DNA of 64,000 bases from the NCBI GenBank assembly GCA_001692895.1, contig KV748177.1, positions 2,480,001-2,544,000 on the forward strand, in the 5' to 3' direction. The DNA comes from Cenococcum geophilum 1.58. Taxonomy: Eukaryota > Ascomycota > Dothideomycetes > Gloniales > Gloniaceae. Made by a program: the position numbers and the translations under genes. Below the pieces are notes generated by a model. The model was not told where the DNA came from and did no database searches. It saw only the letters and a list, made by a program, of their open reading frames with translations. Shown here piece by piece: positions 48,319 through 60,279 of the stretch. The first letter of the stretch is position 1; each line of letters opens with the position of its first letter.

Positions 48319-48924
48319 AAAGTAGATATGTTTTACGTTCTTCTAACTTAATTAATTACTCGCTAATATTAATTCATTTCTAATTCTTGGACTGTTAAAT
48401 TAGTTAGGGGTATAACCATCTTTTTCTAATATAGGACCTAGTTATAATATAAAACGCTTATAAAGTATAAGCTATATAACCAAGCATCTAATAACCTAGC
48501 GTATGCTAGTAATTGCGATAGTAAAGTGGCCAGATTTAGGCCGAATGGTATAAAAGCAGTCGTTATGCAATGCATACGCTATAAGCTTGCCCCTACTACA
48601 GACTCTAAGACAAGCGGCAGTAATCCATTTATATTCGCAGCCAGCCATCTTAATTTAGATTAGTGCGTTCTATTCTAGACGCCAGCTTAAATACTATATC
48701 CCTTCTCCTTATATATAGGAATAACAAAGTGGCTTATTATAAAGGCTTTTTTTTTAGGAGGGGGGGATTAGAATAAGGCGCGTATGACCCGGCCTATTAT
48801 AATAGAAGCGGACCGGGAGTAATTATCACGTTTAGAATGGCTTATATATAAGAGACGTGGCGCTATATATACGAACTTACATAAAGGTATATATTAAGCC
48901 CGCTTCTCCTTTAATCTAATTAAT

Positions 48925-50115
48925 AAAATAATTAGCTATACAAAAGCTAACTATTCTAGCAACCTAAATAAAAAATTGTATATTAAGCAGCAAGAGCAAT
49001 TTAAGAAAGGACTAACACTCTAGCATTAAGCCCAAACAGTCCTTTAGCATATTATTAGCACTTAAGTTAGTAGGAATATATAACCTTATAACCGAAATAC
49101 TAAATAAAACGAAATAAGAATAGACGCTAGCTCTTACAACAAATCTTTTAGATCTTATTTAGCGCACTCTTACAATATATAAGACCCCTTCGCTTAATTT
49201 AATACCCACCACTCCTACGACTTATAATAAGAACCTTCTGCAGAAGTTAGTACAAACCACGGCCGAAAAAATTAAAAAGATACTTAAAGATAAATAAAGC
49301 TTTAACGTAAAGAATGTCCGAGAAGTCCTAACTTCCATAGAGTGGGATTTTAAACCCGCCAATAAAATGATCTTAGTTATTAAGAATACACCTAGAGGAG
49401 CGCTCTACTCTAATACTCTACGCTAGGCTATGTTAGATAATCTGCTAGATCTAGCTCTTATCTATATAATAGGGCTTTCCCACTCCCCAGTATTTAAACT
49501 CCAGCGGCTAAATTACTCTAAATACCCAGGGGATACATTGGCAGACTTCTAGCTCTAAGCCTTTAACACTTTCTTAAGGGGCGCTAAAATTATTGTCATA
49601 TATAACAGGTATAATTCACTTAAAGAAAAAGAGTTTCCTAAAAAACTTCCTTAAAGATATATCTGTAGGAAAAGGACCAGTAACAGGGTTATTATTAGTG
49701 CTCTCGTTATAACGGGCTTAAAAAAGACATTATCTAACAATAACAGAGGTAAATACCCTTATTCTATAATAATAAACTGCTAATATAATATAATAGCTTA
49801 CCTTAAGCACCGCAAAGAATGTATTATAAGTCTAGGTTAAAATAAAGATATAAATGCTATTTGGTTATACTCCGACTAAACAAAAAATAAAAAATTAGAG
49901 TACGTATTATATAGAGATTTAATACCTTTAACTAATTAATTATAGATACTTTAATAGGTGTAAATTAACAGTTAATACACTTGCGGTACTTAAGCCTTAT
50001 CAGCGCCGTGGTTATAGGACATCATTACTAAACGCATATACAAAGTTAGCCGACTCTAATAGTGCTAGAATAGCTAGATCATTTACATTATAGAGCTAAA
50101 AGATTACTAAAAGAG
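48925..50115 (+). pseudogene. Unidentified single-frame relic, about 395 codons
   Basis: One plus frame with RIP-type stops. Preserved stretches include QKLVQTTAEKIKKILKDK (about 49240), VREVLTSIEWDFKPANKMIL (about 49320-49380), LDLALIYIIGLSHSPVFKLQ (about 49450-49505) and WLYSDQTKNKKLEYVLYRDL (about 49860-49922). The composition is moderately basic. The N-terminal part resembles gag-like polypeptides in composition only, with no zinc knuckle or protease motif. It may be an LTR-retrotransposon gag or a cargo gene. Confidence 0.45.
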
Positions 50116-50949
50116 CTAGGTTTAATACTAAAGATCTCGTTATACAGTATGGGGAGGAGTCTTTTATTATAAGCCTTGGTATTCGCTCTGTTCCAGAAGT
50201 TTAAGTTATTAAGATAGGAATTAGAAAACAGTACTAGCGAGAAATAAACTAATTACAAGAATATACGTCTTAGGGAGCTTCCCAGATAAGAAATCCTACA
50301 GGCTTTATAATAACCTCCCGGATAAAAAGCCCTATAAACTTGGCAACAAGAACAACTCTAATAGCGCGCCCTTTTAGAGAAGGGGGTAAGGGGGTGGTAA
50401 TAGAAACAAGGGGTAGGTAACCGAGTTAATAACCAAGTCAATGACCAAGTCAATGGGAGGTAGCTAAGTCGGTAATAAGATAACCTAATTTAGGTCGACA
50501 GTAAGTAAAGAATAAGGACTCTATCTATTCAAACTATGAGGAAAAGAAGCTATTTATATATAAGGTAGGTATCTAAAATAGGAAAAGGAGGGGGAGTATA
50601 TAACTAAAACGGGGGTAGTAGTACAACCGGAATAGGAATAAAGATAGGGTAATAGGCTAAATTCAACCTAAATTAACAACTCTTCTCTCTTAAGAATATA
50701 CCCTGTACTGAATGCCAATTAAAGAAATATGCGATTCTGCAGATAGATAGCTCTTATCTGTTAAAAATATATAATAAAATGGAACCAAACCAGCCATAAG
50801 TTTGCATATTATTAATTAGATAATTCCTGCTAATATTAAACCCAAAGAGCCCTATTATAATTAGCGAATCTTAGGGAAGGTAAAACAAAATAAACTATTA
50901 GACTAGTAATAATACGAGTAACCTTTACGCTTAGTTATTTTTACGCCTA
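50116..50949. other. Spacer, purine-rich part, no gene seen
   Basis: Contains short direct repeats (ACCAAGTCAATG twice near 50430-50445) and GGGGGTAAGGGGG-type runs near 50382 and 50590. No coherent frame was found; the C-terminal tail of the zinc-finger relic may extend into it. Confidence 0.3.
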
Positions 50950-51790
50950 TATAACTTTATATAATCTTAGAGAATCTCTTTAAATGCTAAACCCTTGCTA
51001 GCGGATTATTTATAGCCGGATATAGGGTATTTATATTAAGGGCCGTGGACATAGTTTATATGTCCCTAAAGAGTTCTTTCCAAACTAAACTCTTGGCTAG
51101 TAGCTTATTTATAGTTAACATTAGGGCAATAATAGAAACTAGAGCTATAGACCATTATTATATAATTTTAAAGACTATCTTTACAAGATAACCCTCTTCC
51201 AGTAGCTTCTTTATAATTAGGTATACTATAGTAAAATTAAAGAGAGCTATAAGCCCTCCTTTTATGTATAGAAAGAGCTTCTTTAGTACCCAGCCCTTTG
51301 CCCTTAAAGAATTTGCAACCAATATAAGGGCAAAGATATAATTTAGAATATCCGTCTATATAGCGGCGAAAGCGGGATATGTTATAAAAGCCTTTGCTAG
51401 TAGCTCGTTTACAGTTAGAGTAGGGGTATTTCTTTTTATCGCCGTAAACATCCTTAATATGGCGGCGAAGAGCAGCTTTAGAGGGCAGGCCTTTGCCTTT
51501 AGCTTAAATGCAGGTAATGTAATAGCAAAAATATACTCTAGAACTGTGGGAATCTTTTAAGTAGCGGGTAAGGGCTTTTTTTAAGGATAGCCTTAGGCCA
51601 GTTAATTATCTATAATCTTAGTAAGGATAATAAACTCTTTTAAGGCCGTGGTGGTCTTTAATATAGCCATAAAGATCCTCTTCTAAAGGTAAACCTATCC
51701 TAATAGCCTTTTTACAACCTAGCAAAGGGCATAGATATTTTATCGGTTCTAAAGCGGCGCTATACTAGGGAAGGATTTATGGTCTATTTG
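50950..51790 (-). pseudogene. Eight-finger C2H2 zinc-finger protein relic
   Basis: The minus frame reads eight consecutive fingers of about 34 residues. Finger starts include YLCPLLGC, YFCYYITC, YLCPYIGC, YYCPNVNY and YKYPISGY. Most have a G-[KR]-G-[LF] element between the Cys pair and the His pair (LRRHIKDV, LQGHINYV). The spacing C-x4-C-x(14-16)-H-x(4-5)-H is conserved; several Cys and His appear as Tyr through RIP. This matches fungal C2H2 proteins with K-G-F-x-R linkers, probably DNA-binding. The N-terminal region above 51790 is in another frame and unassigned. Confidence 0.85.
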
Positions 51791-52670
51791 GAATGCTTTT
51801 ATAACGGTTTAAATCGTAACGCTTAATATAAGCGGTAAGAGCTTTTTTAGAAAAAAGGCCTGCGCCCTTAGTATAACGGCAATCTATATAGCTGTAATAA
51901 TATCTTATCTAACCGTATTTCGTTCGTCTATGCAATCTAAGATAGACTTTATAGTAGGACCCCTTATAACTGTTACATAAATGTTAGTTCCTAAATATAG
52001 AGCTATAATACTTATATATAAATTTTACCCTTATTATAGGATAAAGAACTTTATCCGGAAGGCTATTTGTTTCATTATTAGGTGTTTAAAAACTAGGAGG
52101 TTCCAATTACCCTATTATTAAGACGTAATTCTCTTAGGTAAGATAATTAAGGTTATAAGCTATTTAATTTAAGATCCTTAGGTCAATAAAATGCGGTAAT
52201 ATTGCTATTAACTCTATAGCAATACTGTGCGTAACAGCAGCTAAGCTTTACTATTCTTCTATTCCGGGAAGATTTTAGAGAAGTTAGCATTATTAAAATA
52301 AGTTATAGCTAAGGGAATAAAAAGCTATTACAGTTTACGCTTAAGGTAGGGATACCCGCTCTAGTTTTAACAACCTCCTTATAAGGAAAATAAACGCCCC
52401 CCTCACTAATAGCTTTACTCGCAGCCTCTTTATACATCACGCTTAATAAACCTCACTCTTTAAAGGAGGCTTTAGTCGTTAACCTTAGCATATAGGTAGG
52501 CGTTCGCCCCTTACGTGTAGGACTTTAGGCTAAGGAAGTTTGTTGGGTAATTAGCAACATTTTTATAAAGAAGTTTAGATAGCTATGGTAATAAATATAG
52601 GGCAAGGCGTAGACGATTAATGTTAAAGAATAGAAAAAGTAGTAGGACCTTAATCTTTATAGGGTCCTAG

Positions 52671-52830
52671 CCCTCCCTAGTCCTCCCTAGCCCTCCTTAG
52701 CCCTCCTTAGCCCTCCCTAGCCCTCCTTAGCCCTCCCTAGCCCTCCCTAGTCCTCCCTAGCCCTCCCTAGCCCTCCCTAGCCCTCCCTAACCCTCCCTAG
52801 CCCTCCCTAGCCCTCCTTGGCCCTCCTAGC
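52671..52830 (-). repeat. 10-bp G-rich tandem array, 15 units
   Basis: Fifteen tandem copies of CCCTCCCTAG (minus strand CTAGGGAGGG) with C/T variation, plus a decayed end. GGGAGGG tracts every 10 bp make the minus strand a strong G-quadruplex candidate. The unit contains no CpA or TpG, so it offers no RIP target, which may explain its preservation. Confidence 0.95.
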
Positions 52831-53394
52831 CGCTTTATAGAACCTCTATATAATTCTTTATTAGAGGGCGGGCACTGTTATTTAATCTGAGTTATTTTCT
52901 AAGGAATTAAACCTACCCATTTTCTCCCTCTAAGCCTTACTACCTAACCTATACTTAGTTGCTCTAAGTCTAATAGAGCCTCCAGTTTATAATTCTCCTC
53001 TTAGCACTAAAAGTTATTTCCATTTTTTACATTTATAGCACTTACCTAGACTCTGCTACTAGAGCCTTATATTATAGCCTTAAACTTATCTAATGGAGGT
53101 TAGCTATAAGGCTTATCCGCTTTAAAAGATCTAGTATATATTATTAAGGAGACTTAGGGAACATAAGCTTACACGCCTTAAGGGCCAATTATTAAATTAG
53201 ATATTGCTATAATTTAACGGTTTGTTATGGGACTTAGCGTATTATATTTATCTATCTTACTAGGCATCACGTGCTAGCGAATCCAGTTGATAATTATACC
53301 CCGCCAAACCTACCCTATGTAGCTTGAATTTTAGAGTAATAAAATAACTATAACCTTAGAGTAAGGGCTATACGGCCAATTAATAAGCATATAG
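52831..53394. other. Spacer, nothing recognised
   Basis: RIP-degraded sequence without a motif-bearing frame, between the 10-bp array and the following relic. Confidence 0.3.
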
Positions 53395-54365
53395 ATATTA
53401 AGGTCGTCAAGCGCGGCGGGTAAAAGCTTTTTCTAAAAATGAATCTTAATAAGGCTTTACAAGCTCTTTATAAGGATAGGTGTCTTGTCCTTAAGGGAGC
53501 TATAAGTATTAAGCCTACTTCGCTAGAATACCTAGCCTCCTTAGACTATGTTAAAAGAGATATTATTTTAAATAAAGTAAGCATATTCTAGAGACTTTTA
53601 GAGAAGAACTAATATTATCTAGGCTGTCCGAACGATACTTTTCTTGGCTTAAAACGACGATTTTTTTATTACGGCTTGCTTTCCCGTCTAATCTAGTTAT
53701 AGTAAACATATAGGCCAAGATCTAGAATAGTAAAAGATAGTATTAATTAAAGAACTTATAGGGGCTTGGTGTTTCTATTTTGGTAAAGATCGGGATATTT
53801 TGTAGATAGTTTAGATTAATGGGTCTCCTTATGGAGTAGATAGTAGATAGATAGTAGAAGTAAGAGTAAATAGGGGCGATATATATGTGATATGAAACCT
53901 CGTAGAGTCGCATTTACTAACAATATTAAGCTTTATTTATTATCACTGGTTATTACACTTAGAACCTTACCTTAAGAAGCAACCAATTCCTAATATACAC
54001 GCTGTTATGGTTTTATACTTAGGTAAAGGGTTTTTTAGGCACGGAAAGATTAACCACTAAGTAGGCGATAAAATTAAAGAGCTAGCCGGAAACGACTATT
54101 CTTATAATAGCGATTATATAATTTAGAAACGGGAAGCTCTATTATAGTAGCGTATAAAGTAAATTAATTTAAGACTACTATAGTGCAGTTAGCTAGAATC
54201 TAAATAGAATACCCTTATATAGCAAAATTTCTATTTATATAAATCTACTAGCATATAGTATAACCCGGCACCTTAACGCTATACATTTGTTTAAAAACGA
54301 TAGTGCTAATCCGTGGTTAGGAAGCAGGAATTAACTTAAAAGAATACGTCATTTACTTACTTTAG
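53395..54365 (+). pseudogene. Unidentified single-frame relic, about 320 codons
   Basis: A single plus frame holds throughout, with stops that all fit CAA, CAG or TGG. Preserved pieces: MNLNKALQALYKDRCLVLKG (53445-53504), PTSLEYLASLDYVKRDIILN (about 53517), FLGLKRRFFYYGLLSRLI (about 53640) and MKPRRVAFTNNIKLYLLSL (about 53893). It is rich in Arg/Gln/Leu and probably helical. No active-site motif was recognised. I looked for tyrosine-recombinase residues typical of DUF3435 captains and did not find them. Confidence 0.5.
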
Positions 54366-54479
54366 CGCTATTAGATAATGTTAGAAGCTAGTTAATAATA
54401 CTTAGATCTAAGGCTAAATTGCGTAATAATCCACGCTATAGCATTATAGGGGAGAGAACTTTAATTAACTTACTATAAT

Positions 54480-55337
54480 GTCCTTAATAAATGCCTCTTT
54501 ATTATTATTACTTAAAGCAAGTCCGGTGGGTATCGTATTATTTATAGCTTGATCTCCTAAAAGTGGCTAATATATTGTCTCCACTAAAGGATTAAAGGAT
54601 GCCGCACTAAATATATTAAAAGTCCCAGGAGGATTAAAGGGCGACGCACTAAATATATTAAAGGGTGCCGCATTAAATATATCTAAAACATCGTGTAAAA
54701 AATACTGCGTTATTTGCTCGGCAAGAGAATTTAAAGGTGCTTTATCTAACGTATCGCTAAAAGGCTATAGAAGAGGTATTGCATTAATGTCTTTATATAG
54801 CTACGAGGGCAATTACTTAGGTAGCCCTGGTCTAAACTTATAGGACCCTTAGTTAACAATATTCTCCTAAACTAACCTAGGATAATAGCCCTTTAAGTAA
54901 TAGGCAAATGCTACTAACGCTCCAAATTGCCTGTTGCAAATTTTGCAGTAATTATTACATTTAAATCAATACTTATTCTTAAGGTATCTTGCGAGATTAT
55001 CCGCCTAAGTAAAATCCTCAGTATAGAGCGGATATAGGAGTTTAACGCTTTTAAGCTTTCTAAACTCCCTAGGCTCTCTAAGCTCCCTAAGCTCCTTAAG
55101 CTCCTTAGGCTTCTTAGGCTCCTTAGTAGCGCTTTTACCGGATTTTCCCTTTTCTAGAAGTAATACCCATTCCTAGAGGTTCTGTAATTCCCGTATAAAG
55201 AAGGGAATAAAATCCTCAGCCTATATAACCTTTTTGGTATAATAACGCTTCCTAGTCTATTCGTTGCCCTAATATTTAAAAATCGACCTATAATATTTTT
55301 AAGCTGCGCTTATGTTGCGATAATCAATAGTAGGCAT
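54480..55337 (-). pseudogene. Two-finger C2H2 protein relic
   Basis: The ATG at 55337 opens a frame reading MPTIDYRNISAA, then a Lys/Glu/Pro repeat (KEPKKPKELKELRELREP, about 55130-55080). Two adjacent C2H2 fingers lie at about 55040-54890: Y-P-L-Y-x12-Y-x4-Y and C-K-I-C-x12-Y-x3-Y, where the Tyr residues sit exactly at Cys and His positions. Downstream is a threefold [AS]-[SP]-FN repeat (54700-54590) from tandem ATTAAA-rich units. Stops are RIP-type. The fingers suggest nucleic-acid binding. The C-terminal limit is uncertain. Confidence 0.65.
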
Positions 55338-55689
55338 ATTTTGGTCCTAAAGTTACTAAACTAAAACTATAAGTAGATGCAACTAAGACTAGGTTAATCT
55401 TGTACTTACAGTTATTATATTAGCCTTAATGGTGTTCCTTTTACCTCTAAACATCTAGTATGGCGTAGAAGAAGTAGCGGTAATATTAGCGCAGAGTAGA
55501 AACCGAATATTAAGTATAAATAAATACGTTAGGAGAACTAAGGGGTTAATATAACAACTCTTAATATAGAAATTAAAGCAAGCAAATTAAAACCCTAGTC
55601 ATTCTTCCGCCTTACTGGCTAGGATAAGTTAGTTTTTATTTACTTTATTTTCTACTATTATTCTAGCCTAAGGTAGGGGAGTATAGCAT

Positions 55690-56330
55690 AATGTAAAGTT
55701 AAAGGGATTACTAGATCTCTTTAAATCTATAAGGGCTGTACCAAAAAGAAGGAAGCGAAGGGAGGCATTAAGAGTTATTATCTAAAAAATCATTCGCAAG
55801 CTTAAATATTCGCTAACTCCTATAAAAACCCTTTTAAGAACCCTTATTCTTAGCCGCTATAGGGAGCGTTCCTAAGAAAGTTTAAAGAATTTAAAGCAGA
55901 ATATGGTTGTGCGTTAATATCTAGAGGATAAAAGGCTGTATAATCTACGACCCGTATTAGTAATAGGAAGGATATACTAAAAGTCTACTAGTAACGCTAC
56001 CTTAAACAGCAAAGCCGTATATTTAATATATTTTATAATTATTAATATTTAAGGCGGGATTCATTCTGTAAAGCCCTAGTAGGTCCTCGCCTTTAAACAT
56101 TTTAAGAGCTAGAGAAGTGCTTTTATAGTAAGATGTCTATATTAGGGACTCTTAGTAGCTATAAAGTTCCTATAAGTAACGCTCTTCCTAATATATAGTG
56201 TAAGTACTAACCTTATAGAACATTCTTCTCCCCTCCGTTCTATAATTCCTATCTCATTTAATTTTAGGCTAACGTAGTAATTAGTATTATATTCCTCCCT
56301 AAAAGCGCTATTTATAAGGGTTCCTTCTAA
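55690..56330 (+). pseudogene. Unidentified basic relic frame
   Basis: A plus frame of about 210 codons with RIP-type stops reads KLKGLLDLFKSIRAVPKRRK (about 55697-55757), then Leu/Arg-rich sequence. No family is recognised. It converges with the relic on the minus strand at 56360-57000. Confidence 0.4.
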
Positions 56331-56359
56331 GCCTACTAAGCTAGATTAGTCTTAAGCTA

Positions 56360-57000
56360 TTTTTAATTAACCTTAACCGTAATCTCTATACCTTCCACAA
56401 AATCGTCTAAAGCTTCACTTCCGTTTACGGGAACTTCGCCAACTTTAGCATCTTCACTACAAATAGCGGGTTTCCTCCTACGGCGGGCGGTGACGGTATA
56501 ATCCAACTTATGTATTACGTAGTTGGTATATAGTGCTCTATTTTTACTAAAGTTATACCTTATCTTTTGGCGTTAGTAATAGTTATAAGCCTACCTAGCC
56601 CTTAACCATTTCCTAGTCCTAACAGCTCTAGACGCAGTATTACTAAGCCTTTATAGCTTAGCGGCATCCTCTAAATTAGTATCTACGTTAGTGCTAGATA
56701 TAGGCTATAGGGCGGCGCCTTTAATCTCTGGCTTTAATACTAGCAACTCTCCGTTATAATAGTACAAACTTTACAACTTATATTCTTTTATATTATGCTT
56801 AGAGATACTATTAGCTACTAATAAGGCAACTAGTCGCCTATTCTTCTCCACTAAAAGCTATATAAGAGCTTTGTTTGCCTATAAGGTACTAGCTTATTTT
56901 TCTAGGGCCGCAATATAAGCTTTCCGTCAACGATATTAATCCTCTTTAGTATAGTCTTAGGCCTATCTAAGTTAGCTTCTAGGTACTATACAACAATCTA
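56360..57000 (-). pseudogene. bZIP-like / coiled-coil protein relic
   Basis: The minus frame (about 56990-56390) starts with a basic segment (YRQRKAYIAALEKQASTLQ) followed by Leu-rich heptads (LVEKNRRLVALL), the arrangement of a basic leucine zipper. A middle region and an Arg-rich patch (ARRRRKPA) follow, then an acidic C terminus (DDFVEGIEI). The basic region lacks a clear N-x2-[AQ]-A core, so bZIP is tentative; a plain coiled coil is the alternative. Confidence 0.4.
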
Positions 57001-57130
57001 TATAACAAAATATTAAGGCTATTGTCTCTAAATTTCCTATACTAATATAATAGTTAAAGGATAGTCTATTATAGATTATAAGTAGGACTTAAAGTTTAAG
57101 TTTCCTTAATATAGCACTTCTTGGCACTTT

Positions 57131-57238
57131 AGCCCTCCCTAGCCCTCTCTAGTCCTCCCTAGTCCTCCCTAGTCCTCCCTAGCCCTCCCTAGCCCTCCCT
57201 AGCCCTCCCTAGCCCTCCCTAGCCCTCCCTAGCCCTCT
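57131..57238 (-). repeat. 10-bp G-rich tandem array, 11 units
   Basis: Eleven tandem copies of AGCCCTCCCT, the same unit and orientation as 52671-52830, 4.4 kb away. The flanks differ beyond a short TTTATA-rich stretch on the right. Confidence 0.95.
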
Positions 57239-57240
57239 TT

Positions 57241-59039
57241 ATAATTCCTTTATAATTATATAGGGACTATAAGGCTTTTTAAGGTTTCTATCCCTACCCT
57301 TTCTTCTAGGCTCGCTAGCCTTACACATTCCTACAGCCCTTAATTGGCCTAACCCGTTATCTAACCCGGGATTTTAGAGTCTAGATTTAGAGATAGAATA
57401 ATTTCCCTAGCTTAGCGCCGGGCGTAACACTAGGGCATAGCTAACTAAGCTAGAGAGATATATTAACTGGCTAGTAGAATAAAACATTTCCTTATAAAGC
57501 TAGATAAATTATAGGATAGCGGGCTATAAGTGTAGTTTCTTAAGGTAAGCGGAAGGTACATTAGCGAAGCCTTAATATTTTAAAGCCACCAAGAATATTT
57601 CAATAAGGCTAACTTTCCTATATTCCGGTAGCGCTTTTTCAATCTATAATTTCGCCTATAGCAACCCCAAGTTTAGTAACGGACATTTGCCAGAAATCTA
57701 TTTTACCGGCCGCCTTAGACCATAACGGAGTTTCTGCCTCTATAAGCGTTACTAGGGCCGCTTATAATACCTTAAATAATTAAGAAACTTCCGTTAATAC
57801 CACCAAAACCCTATAATATTGATCAGCCTGTACTACTTGCCGGAAAGCTAAAACGAGATATAGTAGGGAATTTCTATGCAGCTTCTGTAAGACTTTAGGT
57901 CAGAGTTATAACTATTAGGATATTTTGGCTATAACGGATAAAGTAGGCGGCTAACTATAAGTCTGGCGGCCTAAACCGCCGGGCTATAGCTACGCCTAGA
58001 ATTCCGAATTCCTATAGGAAATAGATTACGTTCTAGTAAATCAAAATAACATCTAAATAGGAGATATAGGTTACTAGCTAAATGCCTAATAACACGCGTA
58101 TAACTATCTAAACCAGCCTAGGTATAATATTCCCAGTACCTATAGCTAGCGAGGTAGACTTATTAGAGGTAGTTGCCTTAATAGGCTGTGCATTATTAGT
58201 ACGTCTCCCTCCTAGATCCCCTCTAGTTTACTATACTGCTACTGTAGTTATATTACTAATATGCATCTATATACAGCTTATTATGCTCCTTACTACTATC
58301 TAATATAAGAGCGTAATTTATATTAGTTTTAAGGCCGCCTAGGAACGTTTATACTTACTAGCAGGATTAAGTAAGATAAAGGGTAATAGTTAAAAATCAG
58401 TGGCCCACATAAATATAATAAAGGTAAAACTGCTTAAGGGCTATTAGTTATAGTAGCTAGATGCCGCTAGGTAGAAGGCGATTTTCTTATATGCTGTCAT
58501 TTGCTATAAAGATAGGACATAAGCAAATTATATAGAGGCTGCTGGTCTCGTGCAAATAACTATATATGAAGAGCCATATCTTATAATATATATAAGCGTC
58601 CTTAAATCCAAATATATACTGGGATATTAATAGGACGGATATACTAATAAGCCTTATAAAACTCGCATTAATATTAAATTTCCCGTTCGAAGTTCTCTTA
58701 AGTTGTTTTAGCAGCCTTAAAAATAGCTTAAATGCTATTATTTCCACATACCAAGCATTCTTCGTAAGTTTGCGGATAATCCTACACCTTGTAGTAGTTA
58801 TATTAAAAGTTAAAATATATTTGTAAATATTATAAAAAATTAAAGTAATCTAGACAAACCTAATAACAAACTTTAACCTCGCCTAATTTATTTAATTTTT
58901 GTGGGTTATTTTATTCTATATTTTCCTAAAATATATTACAAACTTAGCCAATTAAGGCACGAGCACGGCAGTAGGATATATATAAGCCTATATAATTGGA
59001 TTGTCTATCAATAAGGATGCAAAGCTAGAGAAAGGAAAA
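57241..59039. other. Degraded region, coding strand ambiguous
   Basis: Around 57600-58020 both strands give long frames with RIP-type stops (plus: PPKPYNIDQPVLLAGKLKRD; minus: GFGGINGSF and SNAYRGRNSVMV), so neither is called. The open minus frame 58487-58747 and its plus-strand mirror, which has a possible repeat-protein look, are likewise unresolved. Confidence 0.3.
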
Positions 59040-59984
59040 GAAAGGAAAAGAATAGTTATGCCGCTTATTGGGCTTTATATATCCTCTAATTACATGCTAT
59101 AGTTACGTGTCTACTACTTTCTACCATCCCCCGCAGATTGCCGTTTTCTATTAGTGCCGTAATAAAATCCAGCCAACTTAGGCCAAAATCTTATATAATT
59201 TTAACGGCGTTTTAATTGCCTTAATAAGCTTATAAACTTAATATCGCCTAAATTTTAATAAAAGCGTTGGTTTCTGCTAGATCGTTAACTTATAAATATT
59301 TATCTTAGTAAATTATAATAGAAATCCAAACGGCACCTTACCCATGCTTATATATATCATTTTTTTTATAGACTTCTTAGCTCTATCTACTATTGCCATT
59401 TACTTTAAATGCTTTTTAGCAGATATAGCCTAAAGTCATTATTATAGGCTTTTGGTCCTTCTAGGCCGTAGCTGCAATATTTTATTAAGAGATCGCTAAG
59501 CTAGGGAAGAAAGGCTTAGTCTAATCACTAACTAAGTAATATAGATACGCAATGGTTCCACGGCCCTTAATTTGTTCATTACCTCCTATTTAAACTCCAA
59601 AATGGCAATATATGGTAAGTAACCCTATCTAAGTGCTATCTTAAACTAATAAGCATAAGGGAATCTTCCACCCTCCTCTTTAAACAGCTTAGTTGCTAAA
59701 TTATTCCCCCTACCACCAAAGAGTAGTTTCCTTTTCTAAATATTAACATTACCCAGTTATAGATATTCCCAATTTCCCCGTATATAGCGTGCACTTAAGG
59801 CTCTTAAAGAGCGGCTTAGCAACCTTAAGAAGAGCATTAGAGTGCCATTTACTAAAGTAATGCCGTTTAACTCTAATAAGCTAGAGCATATTCTAAAGTA
59901 TATTAAATTATTAAGCATCGGCATTACATATTTAGAGGGCCTAGTTAGTACTTTATTTAATAATATAGGTAAAGCTAGGGTCAC
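59040..59984 (-). pseudogene. Unidentified single-frame relic, 315 codons
   Basis: From the ATG at 59984 a minus frame is fully open to 59757 (SKYVMPMLNNLIYFRICSSL near the start) and continues in phase through RIP stops to about 59040. Preserved parts include KRKLLFGGRGNNLATKLFKE (about 59690), KKSIKKMIYISMGKVPFGFL (about 59370) and RGYIKPNKRHNY at the end. Start, phase and composition make a real gene likely. I do not recognise it. The non-LTR element on the same strand ends 14 bp upstream of this ATG. Confidence 0.55.
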
Positions 59985-59997
59985 AAAGTAAAGGGGT

Positions 59998-60019
59998 AAT
60001 AATAATAATAATAATAATT
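59998..60019 (-). repeat. AAT/ATT microsatellite, probable LINE 3' tail
   Basis: Six to seven AAT units on the plus strand, at the expected downstream end of the minus-strand LINE. Some non-LTR elements end in simple repeats instead of poly(A). Confidence 0.5.
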
Positions 60020-60279
60020 CATTGCTTAACGTCCGATTTGGATCTCTATTAGGCCTACGCGGACTACTCCTTATTTACATATAGGGAGAAAACTCTATTT
60101 AAGAAAATAAGAAAACCCCGTAATCTATCTCCCCGCCTTTTAGGACTCGCCTACTTAGCGCCTATAAGTCGCCTATGGTGCTCTACTACCTTACTATTTA
60201 ACCTCCTTAGGAACCACTGCTGCCGTAACAAGCCTACGGACGCGCTAGTATTATAAACTATTACTCTACTACTGTAGAG

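Noticed and set aside
50950-52350. Ankyrin-repeat protein on the minus strand
   Set aside because: A period of about 34 residues with LL-x-K blocks suggested ankyrin in one frame, but a neighbouring frame gives eight regularly spaced C2H2 fingers with conserved spacing, which is far stronger.
52671-52830. Internal telomere repeat or CRISPR-like array
   Set aside because: The unit is a 10-mer, CCCTCCCTAG, not TTAGGG/CCCTAA, and there are no spacers.
53395-54365. Starship captain (DUF3435 tyrosine recombinase)
   Set aside because: Considered for its Arg-rich, single-frame character, but no R…H-x-x-R…Y arrangement could be found.
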